Shown piece by piece: positions 10,247 to 19,959 of a stretch of DNA of 64,000 nucleotides. The first letter of the stretch is position 1; each line of letters starts with the position of its first letter. The position numbers and the translations under genes are program-made. The stretch spans positions 1,889,501 to 1,953,500 of the forward strand of contig NZ_CP158299.1 in the NCBI RefSeq assembly GCF_040256395.1, in the 5' to 3' direction. The notes beneath the pieces are model-generated. The model saw only the letters and a list, made by a program, of their open reading frames with translations, ran no database searches and was not told the origin of the DNA. Source of the stretch: Deinococcus sonorensis KR-87. GTDB taxonomy: Bacteria; Deinococcota; Deinococci; Deinococcales; Deinococcaceae.

Positions 10247-11593
10247 GTGTCCCTCCCGCAACCCGTCCGCCTGGTGCTGGGCGGCCTGATTTTCATCGGG
10301 CTGGTGCTGGCGGCCCTGTCCGGTCAGGCGCTGGTGTTGTGCGGCGCGGCGCTCCTGCTGGCCTCGGTGGTGTGGCCGCTGGGGGGCCGCTGGTACCTGG
10401 TGCCGCCGCTGGCCTTTGGCCTCGGCTATCTGGTGGTGGCTGCCCGGTTCCCCTTTGATGTCATGGACTGGCTGGGGGTGTTGCTGGCGCTGCTGGGTCT
10501 GGCCGGCCTGACCCGCTGGTACCTGACGGGCGTGCGGCAGTCGGCCCGCATGCGCAACGTGATGCGAGCCCTGGAGGAGGGTAGCGCCAAGCTCTCGGTG
10601 GCGCGCGACAGTGACGGCATGATCCGGGCCGGCATCGAGACGCTGGAGCGCCTGAAAGTTGCCCCGCACCTCGCGTTCGTGGCCTACAAGCGCGGCACGC
10701 CACACATCATGGGCGCCCGCGGCAACTTCCGGCCGTTCCTGGAGCATCCGATCCTGCCGGAAGACGGCGACAGCCGCAGCGTGCACGCCGATCACTGGGT
10801 GGCCGACCACGCCCTGAAACTGCTGACTCCGCCGGAGCGGGCGCACCATCTGGTGGTGCCGGTCAGCGGGATGTCCGAGCAGCAGATCGGGCTGTTGCTG
10901 CTGGCCCGGCCGGGCCAGCCGTTCGCGGGCAGCGACGAGACGGTGGTCAAGTCGTTTGCCCGCTTGCTGGGGCTGGCGCTGGGCCAGTGGCACGCCATCC
11001 GCGAGCTGCGCGACGCCAACGAGCTGACGCTCAAGTCGCTGGGCGCCGCGCTGGAGCACCGCGACGATGAGACCGGCGGCCACACCGGCCGGGTGGAGGC
11101 GCTGAGCGTGCAGCTGGCCCGCCGGCTCGGCTGGACCGAGGACCGAGTCAAGGCGCTGCGCTGGGGCGCTTACCTGCATGACCTGGGCAAGCTGGCCGTG
11201 CCGGACGCGGTGCTGCACAAAGCTGGCCCGCTGCTGCCGGAGGAGCGGCTGGTGATGCAGCGCCACACCGTGCTCGGCTACGACATGCTGCAGGAGCTGC
11301 ACTTCCTGCCGGCCGAGACGCTGGATCTGGTGCGCTACCACCACGAGCGTTGGGACGGCACCGGCTACCCCAGCGGCCTGTCCAGCCACGACATTCCCGC
11401 CACGGCGCGGGTGTTCAGCATCGTGGACGTCTATGACGCGCTGATCAGCGTGCGGCCCTACAAGCCCGCCTGGAGCAAGGAACGGGCGCTGGCCGAGATC
11501 CGGCTGCAGGCAGGCCGGCAGTTCGATCCTCAGTATGTGGACGCTTTCCTGTACATGATGGCCGAGAAGGATGACGCGAGGCTGGTGCGGTGA
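10247..11593 (+). CDS. Membrane-anchored HD-GYP phosphodiesterase
   Basis: 448 residues. The first 90 form about four membrane segments ([64 protein letters not shown]). A GAF-like region follows (about 110-255). The HD-GYP domain begins [16 protein letters not shown], with the HD pair in YLHDLGK (H311, D312) and GTGYP at about 371-375. Intact HD-GYP domains hydrolyse cyclic di-GMP, so this is a likely membrane c-di-GMP or related nucleotide sensor. GTG start follows TAGACT by 6 bases. The next gene overlaps its stop by 4 bases. Confidence 0.9.
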   Translation: MSLPQPVRLVLGGLIFIGLVLAALSGQALVLCGAALLLASVVWPLGGRWYLVPPLAFGLGYLVVAARFPFDVMDWLGVLLALLGLAGLTRWYLTGVRQSARMRNVMRALEEGSAKLSVARDSDGMIRAGIETLERLKVAPHLAFVAYKRGTPHIMGARGNFRPFLEHPILPEDGDSRSVHADHWVADHALKLLTPPERAHHLVVPVSGMSEQQIGLLLLARPGQPFAGSDETVVKSFARLLGLALGQWHAIRELRDANELTLKSLGAALEHRDDETGGHTGRVEALSVQLARRLGWTEDRVKALRWGAYLHDLGKLAVPDAVLHKAGPLLPEERLVMQRHTVLGYDMLQELHFLPAETLDLVRYHHERWDGTGYPSGLSSHDIPATARVFSIVDVYDALISVRPYKPAWSKERALAEIRLQAGRQFDPQYVDAFLYMMAEKDDARLVR

Positions 11594-11997
11594 GTGATGA
11601 ATCCCCAAGTGCCCGCGAGCAGGTGTTCGGGTCGCAGCACGACCGGATCTTTGAGCGACTGACCCGCCTGGACCCGGATCTGGCCCGCTACATCCGTGAG
11701 TTCGCCTACGACACCGTCTACGAGCGGCCCGGCCTGGAGCTGCGGACCCGGGAGCTGCTCGCCTGCGCGCTGCTGGTGTCGCTGGGCAGTCCGGCCGAAT
11801 TGCGGACCCACCTGCGCGGCGCCCTGCTGGCCGGGGCTACTGAAGCCGAGTTGCGCGAGACGCTGCTGTTCTGCATTCCCTATCTGGGTTTTCCGCGGGT
11901 GGTGGCCGGCTTTGAGCAGTTGCGCTCCCTGCTGGAACACAGCAAGGAGGCCAGCCCGCAGGCTGGCCCCCCGACGCATTCAAATCAGAAGCGGTAG
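11590..11997 (+). CDS. Carboxymuconolactone decarboxylase-family (AhpD-like fold) protein
   Basis: 135 residues, all helical, with the CMD core [56 protein letters not shown]. Real AhpD peroxidases carry a CxxC pair; here only single cysteines are present (C59 in LLACALL, one in LLFCIPY), so it is not a typical AhpD. The pattern is closer to the gamma-carboxymuconolactone decarboxylase branch with unknown substrate. GTG start overlaps the HD-GYP stop (GTGA), so it is translationally coupled. The 3' end overlaps the convergent beta-barrel gene by 13 bases. Confidence 0.8.
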   Translation: MSDESPSAREQVFGSQHDRIFERLTRLDPDLARYIREFAYDTVYERPGLELRTRELLACALLVSLGSPAELRTHLRGALLAGATEAELRETLLFCIPYLGFPRVVAGFEQLRSLLEHSKEASPQAGPPTHSNQKR

Positions 11998-12653
11998 GCG
12001 ATGCCGAGCTTGGCCTTCAGCACAGTGCGTGGCTGGTTGACCAGCGCGTCAGCCTCGGCGTAGCCCGCCTCACCCCGGGCGAAGGTGTCGGTGTTGCCCG
12101 CGCCATCATTGCTATTGATGCTGCTGGGAAAGTAATAGTCCACTCCCAGGTCGCCGGTCAGGGTCAGGCCGTTGCCGATGGCATAGCCTGCCACCGCGCC
12201 TGCACCAAGGCCCAGCTGGTTGGTGGTGTAAGTGGTCTTGCCGCTGCTGCCAAAGTCAGCGGTGGCGCTGTACATGTTGTAGCGGGGGCCCGCATAAGCG
12301 TAGGTACTGATGCCAGGTGCGATGTCGCCCAGCTCATAGGTGGCGTCCACACCGATGGTGGTGCTGCGCCCCGACTCGGTGGCATTCGCGCTGTTCTTGT
12401 AGTCTCCCCAGGTGCCGGTCGGGCCGAAGGCAGCACTGTCATTAAGAGCGTCGTTCACCTTGGTGATGTCGGCACCGATCCTCAGACCGAACGCCCCGAT
12501 TACGTTGCGGGCGTGAACCGACACGCCACCGCTGAGGCCACCCTGGTAGCCGGCCGAGAGGCCCAGGTCAATGGTGTTGAAGTTGGGGCTGACGGCCTGA
12601 GCACCGGCGGTGGCAAGGGCCGAGGCGGCCGTGAGTGCAATGAGCGTCTTCAT
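11985..12653 (-). CDS. Secreted beta-barrel-like outer-surface protein
   Basis: 222 residues with a type I signal peptide ([20 protein letters not shown]) and alternating strand pattern throughout, ending in aromatic YRF, typical of small outer-membrane beta-barrels ([20 protein letters not shown]... [12 protein letters not shown]... LGVDYYF... [11 protein letters not shown]). Deinococci have an outer membrane-like layer. Substrate or role unknown. The ATG at 12653 gives the cleanest signal peptide; a GTG nine bases upstream, closer to GAGGG, is possible. A perfect palindrome lies just upstream. A second barrel-like gene follows on the same strand upstream. Confidence 0.72.
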   Translation of the reverse strand: MKTLIALTAASALATAGAQAVSPNFNTIDLGLSAGYQGGLSGGVSVHARNVIGAFGLRIGADITKVNDALNDSAAFGPTGTWGDYKNSANATESGRSTTIGVDATYELGDIAPGISTYAYAGPRYNMYSATADFGSSGKTTYTTNQLGLGAGAVAGYAIGNGLTLTGDLGVDYYFPSSINSNDGAGNTDTFARGEAGYAEADALVNQPRTVLKAKLGIAYRF

Positions 12654-12675
12654 GACTGTCACTGTCCCTCATGAC

Positions 12676-12692
12676 GATGAGAGCCTCTCATC
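12676..12692 (-). promoter_or_regulatory. Perfect 17-bp palindrome in front of the barrel gene
   Basis: GATGAGAG-C-CTCTCATC, 22 to 39 bases before the likely start of the minus-strand beta-barrel gene. Either an operator or a 5' leader hairpin; no plus-strand gene upstream could use it as a terminator. Confidence 0.5.
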
Positions 12693-12772
12693 TTCTTTTC
12701 CCTGAAATGCTTGAGGGAGCGGACAGCTAAGCGTCAGCTTTGAATCATCAGCTCTGCGTACGGTCCGCCGGG

Positions 12773-13216
12773 TCAGAAGGCGTAGGTCAGCCCTGCCCGG
12801 GCGCCGACGCTCCCAGGGAAACGGTAGACGCCTTCGGCATACAGGCCAAGCTGACCGTTGAGCGGCAGGTCCACACCGGCGGTGAGGGTCGGGGCCACCG
12901 AGAAGCCGCTGGCACCGCCAAATCCCAATGCCAGGCCGGGGCCGCCGTAGAAGGTGAGCGTCGTGGTGGGGTAGTTGAGCAGGCCGTCAAGGTTGAGGGT
13001 GGTGCCGCGGCCGAGATCGGCCGACAGCCGGGCATCCAGGCCGTAGCCGGCGAGCACGGTGACGTTGCGGGCCGTAAGCCCGGCGTGCAGCGCAAAGCCG
13101 CTGCTGTAGCTCGACAGGCTGGCGCCCACGCTGGCGTTGAAGGTCTGGGCTGCGGCCGGGCTGGCGGCGGCGCTCAGGATGAGGGCAGGCAGGATGATCC
13201 GGGCACGCATGTTCAT
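12773..13216 (-). CDS. Small secreted beta-barrel-like protein
   Basis: 147 residues with signal peptide (ILPALILSAAASPAAAQT) and short amphipathic strands to the end (FNASVGASLSSYSSGFALHAGLTARNVTVLAGYGLDARLSADLGRG...VGARAGLTYAF). Terminal aromatic residue fits an outer-membrane barrel. AGGAGG lies six bases before the ATG at 13216, unlike the many leaderless genes here, so high-level SD-driven translation is likely. It lies on the same strand as the larger barrel gene downstream and may be a distant paralogue. Function unknown. Confidence 0.72.
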   Translation of the reverse strand: MNMRARIILPALILSAAASPAAAQTFNASVGASLSSYSSGFALHAGLTARNVTVLAGYGLDARLSADLGRGTTLNLDGLLNYPTTTLTFYGGPGLALGFGGASGFSVAPTLTAGVDLPLNGQLGLYAEGVYRFPGSVGARAGLTYAF

Positions 13217-13299
13217 GGAAGGCCTCCTGAAGGGTCTGGGCTCAGTGTGCCACCCGCCATGTCACGCGGAGTTTACGCAACCTTTCGGAGAATCAGGGC

Positions 13300-13869
13300 T
13301 CAGCCGAGCAGGTCTTCCGGGCGGTTGGCATTCCGGTACAACTGCGGGCCGCAGAAGGCCAGCGTGGCCCACGGCAGCTGAATGGTGGGCAGCTGTTCCA
13401 GCAGCGCCGACATCCGCCGCTCCTCGGCGTCCAGCAGGCGGCGCACCACCGGCAGAGCGCTGGTGTGATAGAGGGCGGCCAGCGGCTGGGACCGGCCCGC
13501 CTCGTCCTGCCCGCACACCGCCAGCGCGCCCGGCTGCCGCTGCTCCGTCAGGGTCCGCCAGTAGCCGGGCGTCAGGTGCGGCAGGTCCACCGCCGCAAAG
13601 GCCAGCCAGCCGTCCGGGGCAGCGCTCAGCGCCGCCTCCAGGCCCGCCAGCGGTCCCTGCCCAGGTCTCAGGTCGCCGGTCGCCTGCCAGCCAGCCAGCC
13701 GGTAGCGTCCGGGCGGCGCCACCAGCAGCCGGGGTGAGGCCCAGGCCAGGCTCAGCGCCACCCGTTCCAGCAGGGTCTGGCCTTCAAAGCGGGCCAGCGC
13801 CTTGTCGCTGCCGTAGCGCCGCGACTGGCCGCCCGCCGTAATGGCCGCCGCGCAGCCAGCGTGGTCCAT
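13300..13869 (-). CDS. mobA: MobA-like molybdenum cofactor guanylyltransferase
   Basis: 189 residues with the nucleotidyltransferase signature ITAGGQSRRYGSDKAL (residues about 10-25), then PLAGLEAAL and FAAVDLPHLTPGYW (metal-binding D). MobA joins GMP to molybdopterin for DMSO-reductase-family enzymes. Family identity is clear, and length is typical (190-200). The start overlaps the stop of the aldehyde dehydrogenase gene by one base (TGATG), so the two are co-translated, though no metabolic link is obvious. No molybdoenzyme is encoded in this window. MocA-like function cannot be excluded. Confidence 0.85.
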   Translation of the reverse strand: MDHAGCAAAITAGGQSRRYGSDKALARFEGQTLLERVALSLAWASPRLLVAPPGRYRLAGWQATGDLRPGQGPLAGLEAALSAAPDGWLAFAAVDLPHLTPGYWRTLTEQRQPGALAVCGQDEAGRSQPLAALYHTSALPVVRRLLDAEERRMSALLEQLPTIQLPWATLAFCGPQLYRNANRPEDLLG

Positions 13870-15329
13870 CAGTGGCCCAGACGCCGCAGCGCCCAGGCGC
13901 TCAGCCGGTGGGCCAGCCGGCCGTAGGGCGGGTACACCAGCGCCACCGGGCTCACGCGCGGCTCGCGCACCACCGCCCGCTGATGGCTGAAGGTACGGAA
14001 GCTGTGCAGCCCGTGATAGCCGCCCAGACCGCTGGTCCCCACCCCCCCGAACGGCAGATTGGGGTTGCTCAGGTGAATCAGGGCGCCGTTCACCACCAGG
14101 CCGCCGCTGGTGGTGTCCTGCTCGAAGCGCTGCACCGCCCCCTCGTCGCGGCTGAACACGTACAGCGCCAGCGGCTGCTGCCCCTGCACCTGTGCCACCG
14201 CCTGATCCAGCGTGCGGTAGCCCAGCACCGGCAGCAGCGGCCCGAAGATCTCCTCCTGCATCAGCGGCATGTCCGGGCGCACGTCCGCCAGCAGCGTGGG
14301 CGCCACAAAGCGTCCGGCCACGTCGAACTGGCCGCCCGTGACCACCCGTGCCCCCTGCGCCACGCTTTCCCGGCACAGCCGGTCCAGCCGCTCCACCGCG
14401 GGGCCGTCCACGATCCGGGCGTAGTCGGGACCGTGCCGCTGCCACGCCGGGCCGCCGAACAGCCGCCCAATCTCGCCGTCCAGCTGCAACAGCAGCTGTT
14501 CCTCCACCGACTCGTGCACCAACACGTAATCGGGCGCCACGCAGGTCTGCCCGGCGTTCACGAACTTGGACCACGCGATGCGGCGGGCGGCCAGCGGCAG
14601 GTCGGCCGTGGCGTCCACCACCGCCGGCGATTTTCCGCCGAGTTCCAGCGTCACCCGCGCGTGATGCCGGGCGGCGGCCTCCATCACCAGCCGGCCCACC
14701 CGGGCGCCACCGGTGTAGAAGAAGTGATCGAAGGGCAGCTCCAGCAGCGCCTGGGCCACCGCTGCGTCCCCCTGCACCACGCTCACTAGCGTGGGCGGCA
14801 CCACGCCTTCCAGCAGCCGCTGCAGGGCCTGTGCGGTGTGCGGCGCCTTCTCGCTGGGCTTGAGCATCACGGTGTTGCCGGCGGCCAGCGCGCCCACTAC
14901 CGGCATTATCGCCAGGTAGAAGGGGTAATTCCAGGGACTCATCACCAGCACCTGCCCCTGCGGCTGAGACTGAATCTCGCTGCGGCTGCCGGCCAGAATG
15001 GGCGGCGTGGCCACCCGTTGCGGGCGCATCCAGCCGGCCAGGTGGTGGCGCAGGTGGCGCAGTTCGTCCAGCACCGGTCGCAACTCCGACAACTCGGCCT
15101 CCGCACGGCTTTTGCCCAGGTCACGGGCCAGGGCGGCTGCCAGCGGTCCCCGCTGCGCCTTGATGGCGGAGTACAGCCGCTGCAGCAGGGCCCGCCGTTC
15201 GGCCACGCTGGAGCGCGCCACCGTCCAGCGGGCGGCCCGCTGCAGGGCAAAGCGGTCCTGCAGCCAGGCCGGGGGTTGCTCACCCGGCAGGACGGGTGGG
15301 CCGGACATCACGGGTGGAACGTGGGACAT
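13869..15329 (-). CDS. Aldehyde dehydrogenase, class 3-like
   Basis: 486 residues oxidising aldehydes with NAD(P). Motifs in order: SPWNYPFYLAIMPVVGALAAGN (cofactor-binding), LKPSEKAP, FFYTGGARVGR, catalytic Glu in LELGGKSP, catalytic Cys in NAGQTCVAPDYV, EEIFGPLLPVL, and the C-terminal LPFGGVGTSGLGGYHG. The short ALDH3 layout and the hydrophobic end (VYPPYGRLAHRLSAWALRRLGH) resemble fatty-aldehyde dehydrogenases. GGAGGAG precedes ATG 15329; a downstream ATG at 15308 has no SD. Translationally coupled with mobA downstream. Confidence 0.9.
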   Translation of the reverse strand: MSHVPPVMSGPPVLPGEQPPAWLQDRFALQRAARWTVARSSVAERRALLQRLYSAIKAQRGPLAAALARDLGKSRAEAELSELRPVLDELRHLRHHLAGWMRPQRVATPPILAGSRSEIQSQPQGQVLVMSPWNYPFYLAIMPVVGALAAGNTVMLKPSEKAPHTAQALQRLLEGVVPPTLVSVVQGDAAVAQALLELPFDHFFYTGGARVGRLVMEAAARHHARVTLELGGKSPAVVDATADLPLAARRIAWSKFVNAGQTCVAPDYVLVHESVEEQLLLQLDGEIGRLFGGPAWQRHGPDYARIVDGPAVERLDRLCRESVAQGARVVTGGQFDVAGRFVAPTLLADVRPDMPLMQEEIFGPLLPVLGYRTLDQAVAQVQGQQPLALYVFSRDEGAVQRFEQDTTSGGLVVNGALIHLSNPNLPFGGVGTSGLGGYHGLHSFRTFSHQRAVVREPRVSPVALVYPPYGRLAHRLSAWALRRLGH

Positions 15330-15464
15330 GTCTCCTCCAGGGCAGCGCCCCCAGATGACGGGCAGCGCCTTTACTCCCCCTTGATTGTGCATGACTTGCG
15401 ACAGTCCCTGCGACGGGGACCGTTTTGAATCGGGCCAGCCTTCCCGGCAGAAATGAGGAACACC

Positions 15465-15905
15465 ATGAAGAAGCTCCTGCTGATGACGCTCGGTGCCGCC
15501 ACGCTCTCTTCGTGCGCCATGATGATGGGCACGCCCATGTCGTATCAATTCGGGCCTCAGACCACGGCGCCGGTCGGCGTCACGGCCTCCGGCACCGCCA
15601 GCGTCACCAAGGACGCCATGAACACGATGACCACCGTCAAGCTGACGGGGCTGGCGGCCAACACCTACTACGTGGGCCACTACCACCTGCAGGGCACGGC
15701 CGACGCGGCCCCGTGCCTCAGCAAAGGCGCGCCGATCATGGCCAGCAAGATGGTGGGACAGAGCGACGCCACCGGCATGCTGACGCTCAGCGGCTCGGTG
15801 ATGACCAGCGCCATCGCGGACGCCACCTACATCAACGTCCACACCGCCTCCGACGCCGAGGGCACGCCCGCCGACGACGGCGTGGCCTGCACCGCCATCA
15901 AGTAG
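15465..15905 (+). CDS. Lipoprotein with CHRD/SOD-like beta fold
   Basis: 146 residues with a type II signal peptide (MKKLLLM...LSSC, C17). The mature part repeats Thr/Val strands with GLAANTYYVGHYHLQG and a closing segment ATYINVHTASDAEGTPADDGVACTAI, including HYH and two cysteines that could pair. This arrangement resembles CHRD or Cu/Zn-superoxide-dismutase-like domains, but the full copper ligand set is not evident, so no enzyme activity is claimed. ATG 15465 lies behind ATGAGGAACACC (SD GAGG); an ATG at 15453 would overlap that SD. Followed by a strong terminator. Confidence 0.7.
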   Translation: MKKLLLMTLGAATLSSCAMMMGTPMSYQFGPQTTAPVGVTASGTASVTKDAMNTMTTVKLTGLAANTYYVGHYHLQGTADAAPCLSKGAPIMASKMVGQSDATGMLTLSGSVMTSAIADATYINVHTASDAEGTPADDGVACTAIK

Positions 15906-15921
15906 GCCCACGGGTGGGCAC

Positions 15922-15951
15922 GGGCCGGCAGCGCTGCCGGCCCGCGTCTTT
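15922..15951 (+). terminator. Terminator after the CHRD-like lipoprotein gene
   Basis: A 22-base perfect palindrome (GGGCCGGCAGC and its complement, 15922-15943) followed by GCGTCTTTT. Confidence 0.75.
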
Positions 15952-15954
15952 TGC

Positions 15955-15960
15955 TAGCCT
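15955..15960 (+). promoter_or_regulatory. -10 element serving a mini-ORF and rsmD
   Basis: TAGCCT is six bases before GTG 15967, the start of a 10-codon frame, and 35 bases before the rsmD GTG. Confidence 0.45.
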
Positions 15961-15966
15961 GCAGCG

Positions 15967-15995
15967 GTGAGACGTGCTGAACGGGGTGACGGCGG

Positions 15996-15999
<4 letters not shown>
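15967..15999 (+). CDS. Ten-codon leader mini-ORF coupled to rsmD
   Basis: GTG at 15967 stands at the leaderless distance (6 bases) from TAGCCT. The frame encodes VRRAERGDGG and its TGA (15997-15999) overlaps the rsmD GTG (15996-15998) in a GTGA junction. The arrangement predicts that ribosomes loading on the leaderless end terminate and restart at rsmD. The peptide itself is probably irrelevant. Could be coincidence; conservation would decide. Confidence 0.4.
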
Positions 16000-17037
<1,038 letters not shown>

Positions 17038-17070
17038 AGGCAGAAGCTCCACTCCATTGTCTGATCCTTT

Positions 17071-17279
17071 AGACTAAGGGTGGATCAGCCGGGACAGGTA
17101 CCGCGCATCCAGGTCGCTGGCCCGTCGGGCTGGACCGGCCTGGGTGCCCCGCATCATCGGCTGACCCTGACCCCCCTCTGCTGCGTTGCGCCGTCCTCCG
17201 GGGTCTGTGCTGAGCTGGGCTGGCCGCCCCCCGGCCGCCGGCCCCCGGACCGCGCCTCACTGCCTCAGAGGGAGCCTGC
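17071..17279 (+). promoter_or_regulatory. Promoter and about 200-nt leader of the HisC-like gene
   Basis: TAGACT at 17072-17077 is the only good -10 in the gap, which would leave a GC-rich untranslated leader of nearly 200 bases before ATG 17280 (itself preceded by GAGGGAG). I looked for cobalamin, TPP, T-box and SAM signatures and found no complete one. Confidence 0.35.
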
Positions 17280-18302
17280 ATGCCCGTACCACTCCATCCG
17301 ACCCTGCCGCCGGCCCAGCCGGGCGGCCTGGACAGCACCGCCTTCGTCCGGCTGGATTTCAGCGTCACCACCAACCCCTACGGTCCCAATCCGCTGCTGA
17401 TGCGGGCCGTTCAGACCGCCGATCAGGCCCGCTTTCCGGACCCGCAGTATCGCGAGGCGCGCAACGCGCTGGCCCGCCTGCACGGGGTCAAGCCGGCCTC
17501 GGTGGTGCCGGGGCTGGGCGGGCCTGAACTGCTGCACCGCATTGTGCGCGGGTACCTGCCGCAGGGCGGGCGGGCGCTGAGCGCCGGAGCCGCCAGCCGT
17601 GAGTTCACGAGGGCCGTACAGCTGGCGGGCGGCACCCTGGAACCGCTGCCGCCGGCCGAACTGGCCGCAGCGCTCCGGTCGGACGTGCAGCTCGTCTACG
17701 TGGGCCACCCGCACAACCCCACCGGCCATACCTACACGGATGAGGTGCTGGGGCAGCTGCTGGTGGCCTGTCAGGCGAACGACACCCTGCTGGTGCTGGA
17801 TCAGACCTACGCGCCGTTTGTTGGGCTACGGATGCCGCCGCTGCATTCGCATCTGGTCACGGTGTCGTCGCCGGGCCGGGCCCATGGCCTGCCGGGACTG
17901 CGGCCCGCCTACGCGGTGGCGGCGCTGGAGACGGCCACCGCCCTGTGGAATCTGGCGCCCGCGTGGCTGCTGCCCGCCGCCACCGCCGCGGTTCTGGCCG
18001 CGCTGCCGCAGGCGCAGACGCACCTCAATGAGACGCTGCCGCTGGTGGACGAGGATGCCCGCGAGCTGGCCCGGGCGCTGGCGCGGGTGGGCCGGGTGGA
18101 GCACCACGGCACCCCTTTCCTGACGGTGCAGCTGCCTGACGCAGCGCGCGTGGCGCAGGCGCTGCTGGACCGGGGCCTGCGGGTGCGCGAGTGCAGCGAC
18201 CTGGGCCTGACCGATACCCTGCGCATCTCGGTGCGGCGGCCTGAGGACAATGCGACACTTCAGAACGCGCTGCTCAGCGTGCTGGGCGGGGTGCGCAGCT
18301 AA
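17280..18302 (+). CDS. HisC/CobD-like fold-type I protein lacking the PLP lysine
   Basis: 340 residues, like histidinol-phosphate aminotransferase or threonine-phosphate decarboxylase. Conserved landmarks: FSVTTNPYGPN, HNPTG with N146, D174 in LVLDQTYAPF, and R208 in GLPGLR. The segment matching SKAFGLAGLR reads GRAHGLPGLR, so the Schiff-base lysine is R200 (codon CGG at 17877-17879). The only lysine in the protein is K71, far from the site. Normal PLP chemistry is therefore unlikely. It may be a catalytically dead paralogue or a binding protein. GAGGGAG lies six to seven bases before the ATG. Confidence 0.8.
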   Translation: MPVPLHPTLPPAQPGGLDSTAFVRLDFSVTTNPYGPNPLLMRAVQTADQARFPDPQYREARNALARLHGVKPASVVPGLGGPELLHRIVRGYLPQGGRALSAGAASREFTRAVQLAGGTLEPLPPAELAAALRSDVQLVYVGHPHNPTGHTYTDEVLGQLLVACQANDTLLVLDQTYAPFVGLRMPPLHSHLVTVSSPGRAHGLPGLRPAYAVAALETATALWNLAPAWLLPAATAAVLAALPQAQTHLNETLPLVDEDARELARALARVGRVEHHGTPFLTVQLPDAARVAQALLDRGLRVRECSDLGLTDTLRISVRRPEDNATLQNALLSVLGGVRS

Positions 18303-18305
18303 CGG

Positions 18306-19922
18306 CTACACGCTCTCCAGGCTCAGCCGCTGCATCAGGCGGCCCACCGCGTCCAGCTCGTCCTGGTGGATGGTGTGGCCCAGGCCCGGATAGATGCGGG
18401 CGTCCATCCGGGCGCCCAGGCTCCGGAACACTTCCGCGCTCGCCTGGAAGCGCTCGTCCGGAATGTGCGGGTCGTGGTCGCTGTTGCCCATAAAGACCGG
18501 GGTGCCTTGCAGGTCGCCGTGGTGGTCCAGGGTCAGCAGGGCCCCGCTGTACACGAACACGCCGCCGTAGCGCTGCGGATGGCGCGCCACGTACTCGCTC
18601 ACCAGGCAGGCCCCCTGGGAGAAGCCGCCCAGCATCACGTGGGCCGGTGGAATGCCGGCCCGCTCCAGGTCCGAGAGCAGGGTGTCCAGCCGCTCCAGCG
18701 CCTGATCCAGCTGCGGCTGGTTCTGCTCCAGCGGGGCCAGGAAGCTCTGCGGATACCAGCTGTTGCCGCTCGCCTGCGGGGCCAGCACCGCGTACACCGA
18801 CATGTTCCACTGCTCGCTCAGCTGCAGGATGTCGGCGGCGGTGCCGCCCCGGCCGTGCACCAGCACCAGCGCCACCCGGGTGTGGTGCGGGGCCCGCCCC
18901 GACTGCCGCAGGTCCGGGTCGCGGAACGTGACCGGCTGGCCCTCGCCGGTCTGACCGCCGCCCAGCACGCTGCCCGATTCGCGGTTGACGATGCGCGGCA
19001 GCCGCCGCTCGATGGCCTCGCGGTGACCTTCAAACCAGCGCGGCAGGCGCAGGTGCTGCCCCAACTCAGCCACCGGTTCGTCGTCCGGGAACCCGGGGGC
19101 GTCGGTGGCGATCTCAAACAGCACGCCGCCCGGCTCGCGGAAGTAGATGCTGTGAAAGTACTGGCGGTCCTGCACCGGCGTCGCCGGGTAGCCGGCCGCC
19201 CGCAGTTGCGTCAGGTACTCGGCCTGCTCCGCGTCGTCCACGGTCCGCAGCGCCACGTGATGAATGCTGCCGGCCCCGAACTGTCCCTTTGGCTGGCCGG
19301 GCCGTTCCACCGCGTCCACATACAGCCCCACTCCGGCGCCCGCGCCCTGAAAGCGCACCCGCAGCCCATGAGGGTCCGGCTCGCGGCCCACCTCCGTGAA
19401 GCCCAGCTGTCCCACCAGCAGGTCGCGGACCGAATCGGCGCTCTCCACCCACAGCGTCACGCTGTGAAAGCCGCGCAGGGCATGCTCTGCCGGCACCGGT
19501 GCGTCGGCCCACGGCTGCGGCACGTTCAGCCCGTCGTCAGCCACCAGATCCACCCAGGTCCCGTCCGGGTCTTCCACCGTCAGCACCGGCTGTCCGAAAC
19601 GTTCGGTCTGCTGCGCGTTCAGGTGCGCCAGCCGCTCGCGCCAGAAGTCCAGGCTGGCCCGGCCCACGCTGTAGGCGGTGCCCACCGCCTCGCCGTTGCC
19701 GCGCCGGCCCCGTTCCGCATGCGGCCAGGGAAAGTGGGTCATGACCGTGCCGGGGCTGCCCACCTCGTCGCCGTAGTACAGGTGATAGGTGCCGGGATCG
19801 TCGAAGTTGACCGTCACCTTGACCAGCCGCTGGCCCAGCAGCACGCTGTAGAAGTCGATGTTGCGCTGCGGGTCGGAGGCCATTACGGTGACGTGGTGCA
19901 GTCCCTGAACTGGCTGTGTCAT
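18306..19922 (-). CDS. MhqO-MhqD fusion: ring-cleaving dioxygenase plus alpha/beta hydrolase
   Basis: 538 residues. The first 310 are a two-module glyoxalase-fold extradiol dioxygenase like Bacillus MhqO (GLHHVTVMASDPQRNIDFY; HHVALRTVDD with H221/H222; FEIATDAPGF with E270 as metal ligand). After a short linker, residues 345-538 are a phospholipase/carboxylesterase-type hydrolase like MhqD: LVHGRGG, nucleophile S435 in GGFSQGA, D484 and H516 in GLGHTIH. In Bacillus these are separate genes of the MhqR regulon for quinones and methylhydroquinone. The MarR gene directly upstream supports the same role. Both sites look intact. Confidence 0.88.
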   Translation of the reverse strand: MTQPVQGLHHVTVMASDPQRNIDFYSVLLGQRLVKVTVNFDDPGTYHLYYGDEVGSPGTVMTHFPWPHAERGRRGNGEAVGTAYSVGRASLDFWRERLAHLNAQQTERFGQPVLTVEDPDGTWVDLVADDGLNVPQPWADAPVPAEHALRGFHSVTLWVESADSVRDLLVGQLGFTEVGREPDPHGLRVRFQGAGAGVGLYVDAVERPGQPKGQFGAGSIHHVALRTVDDAEQAEYLTQLRAAGYPATPVQDRQYFHSIYFREPGGVLFEIATDAPGFPDDEPVAELGQHLRLPRWFEGHREAIERRLPRIVNRESGSVLGGGQTGEGQPVTFRDPDLRQSGRAPHHTRVALVLVHGRGGTAADILQLSEQWNMSVYAVLAPQASGNSWYPQSFLAPLEQNQPQLDQALERLDTLLSDLERAGIPPAHVMLGGFSQGACLVSEYVARHPQRYGGVFVYSGALLTLDHHGDLQGTPVFMGNSDHDPHIPDERFQASAEVFRSLGARMDARIYPGLGHTIHQDELDAVGRLMQRLSLESV

Positions 19923-19959
19923 GCCGGCATTAGGCCGTTTGATGTGAAGCGGTTGTGTG

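Noticed and set aside
17084..17279. GGTACCGCG in the leader, resembling the T-box antiterminator core, and CCCCGC resembling cobalamin riboswitch elements
   Set aside because: No room for a T-box stem I before it, the preceding bases do not fit, and no other conserved riboswitch segments are present.
17080..17400. GTG frame just after the TAGACT hexamer, upstream of and overlapping the HisC-like gene
   Set aside because: Product is Pro/Arg/Cys-rich with no recognisable fold and runs out of frame into the HisC-like coding region; treated as leader.
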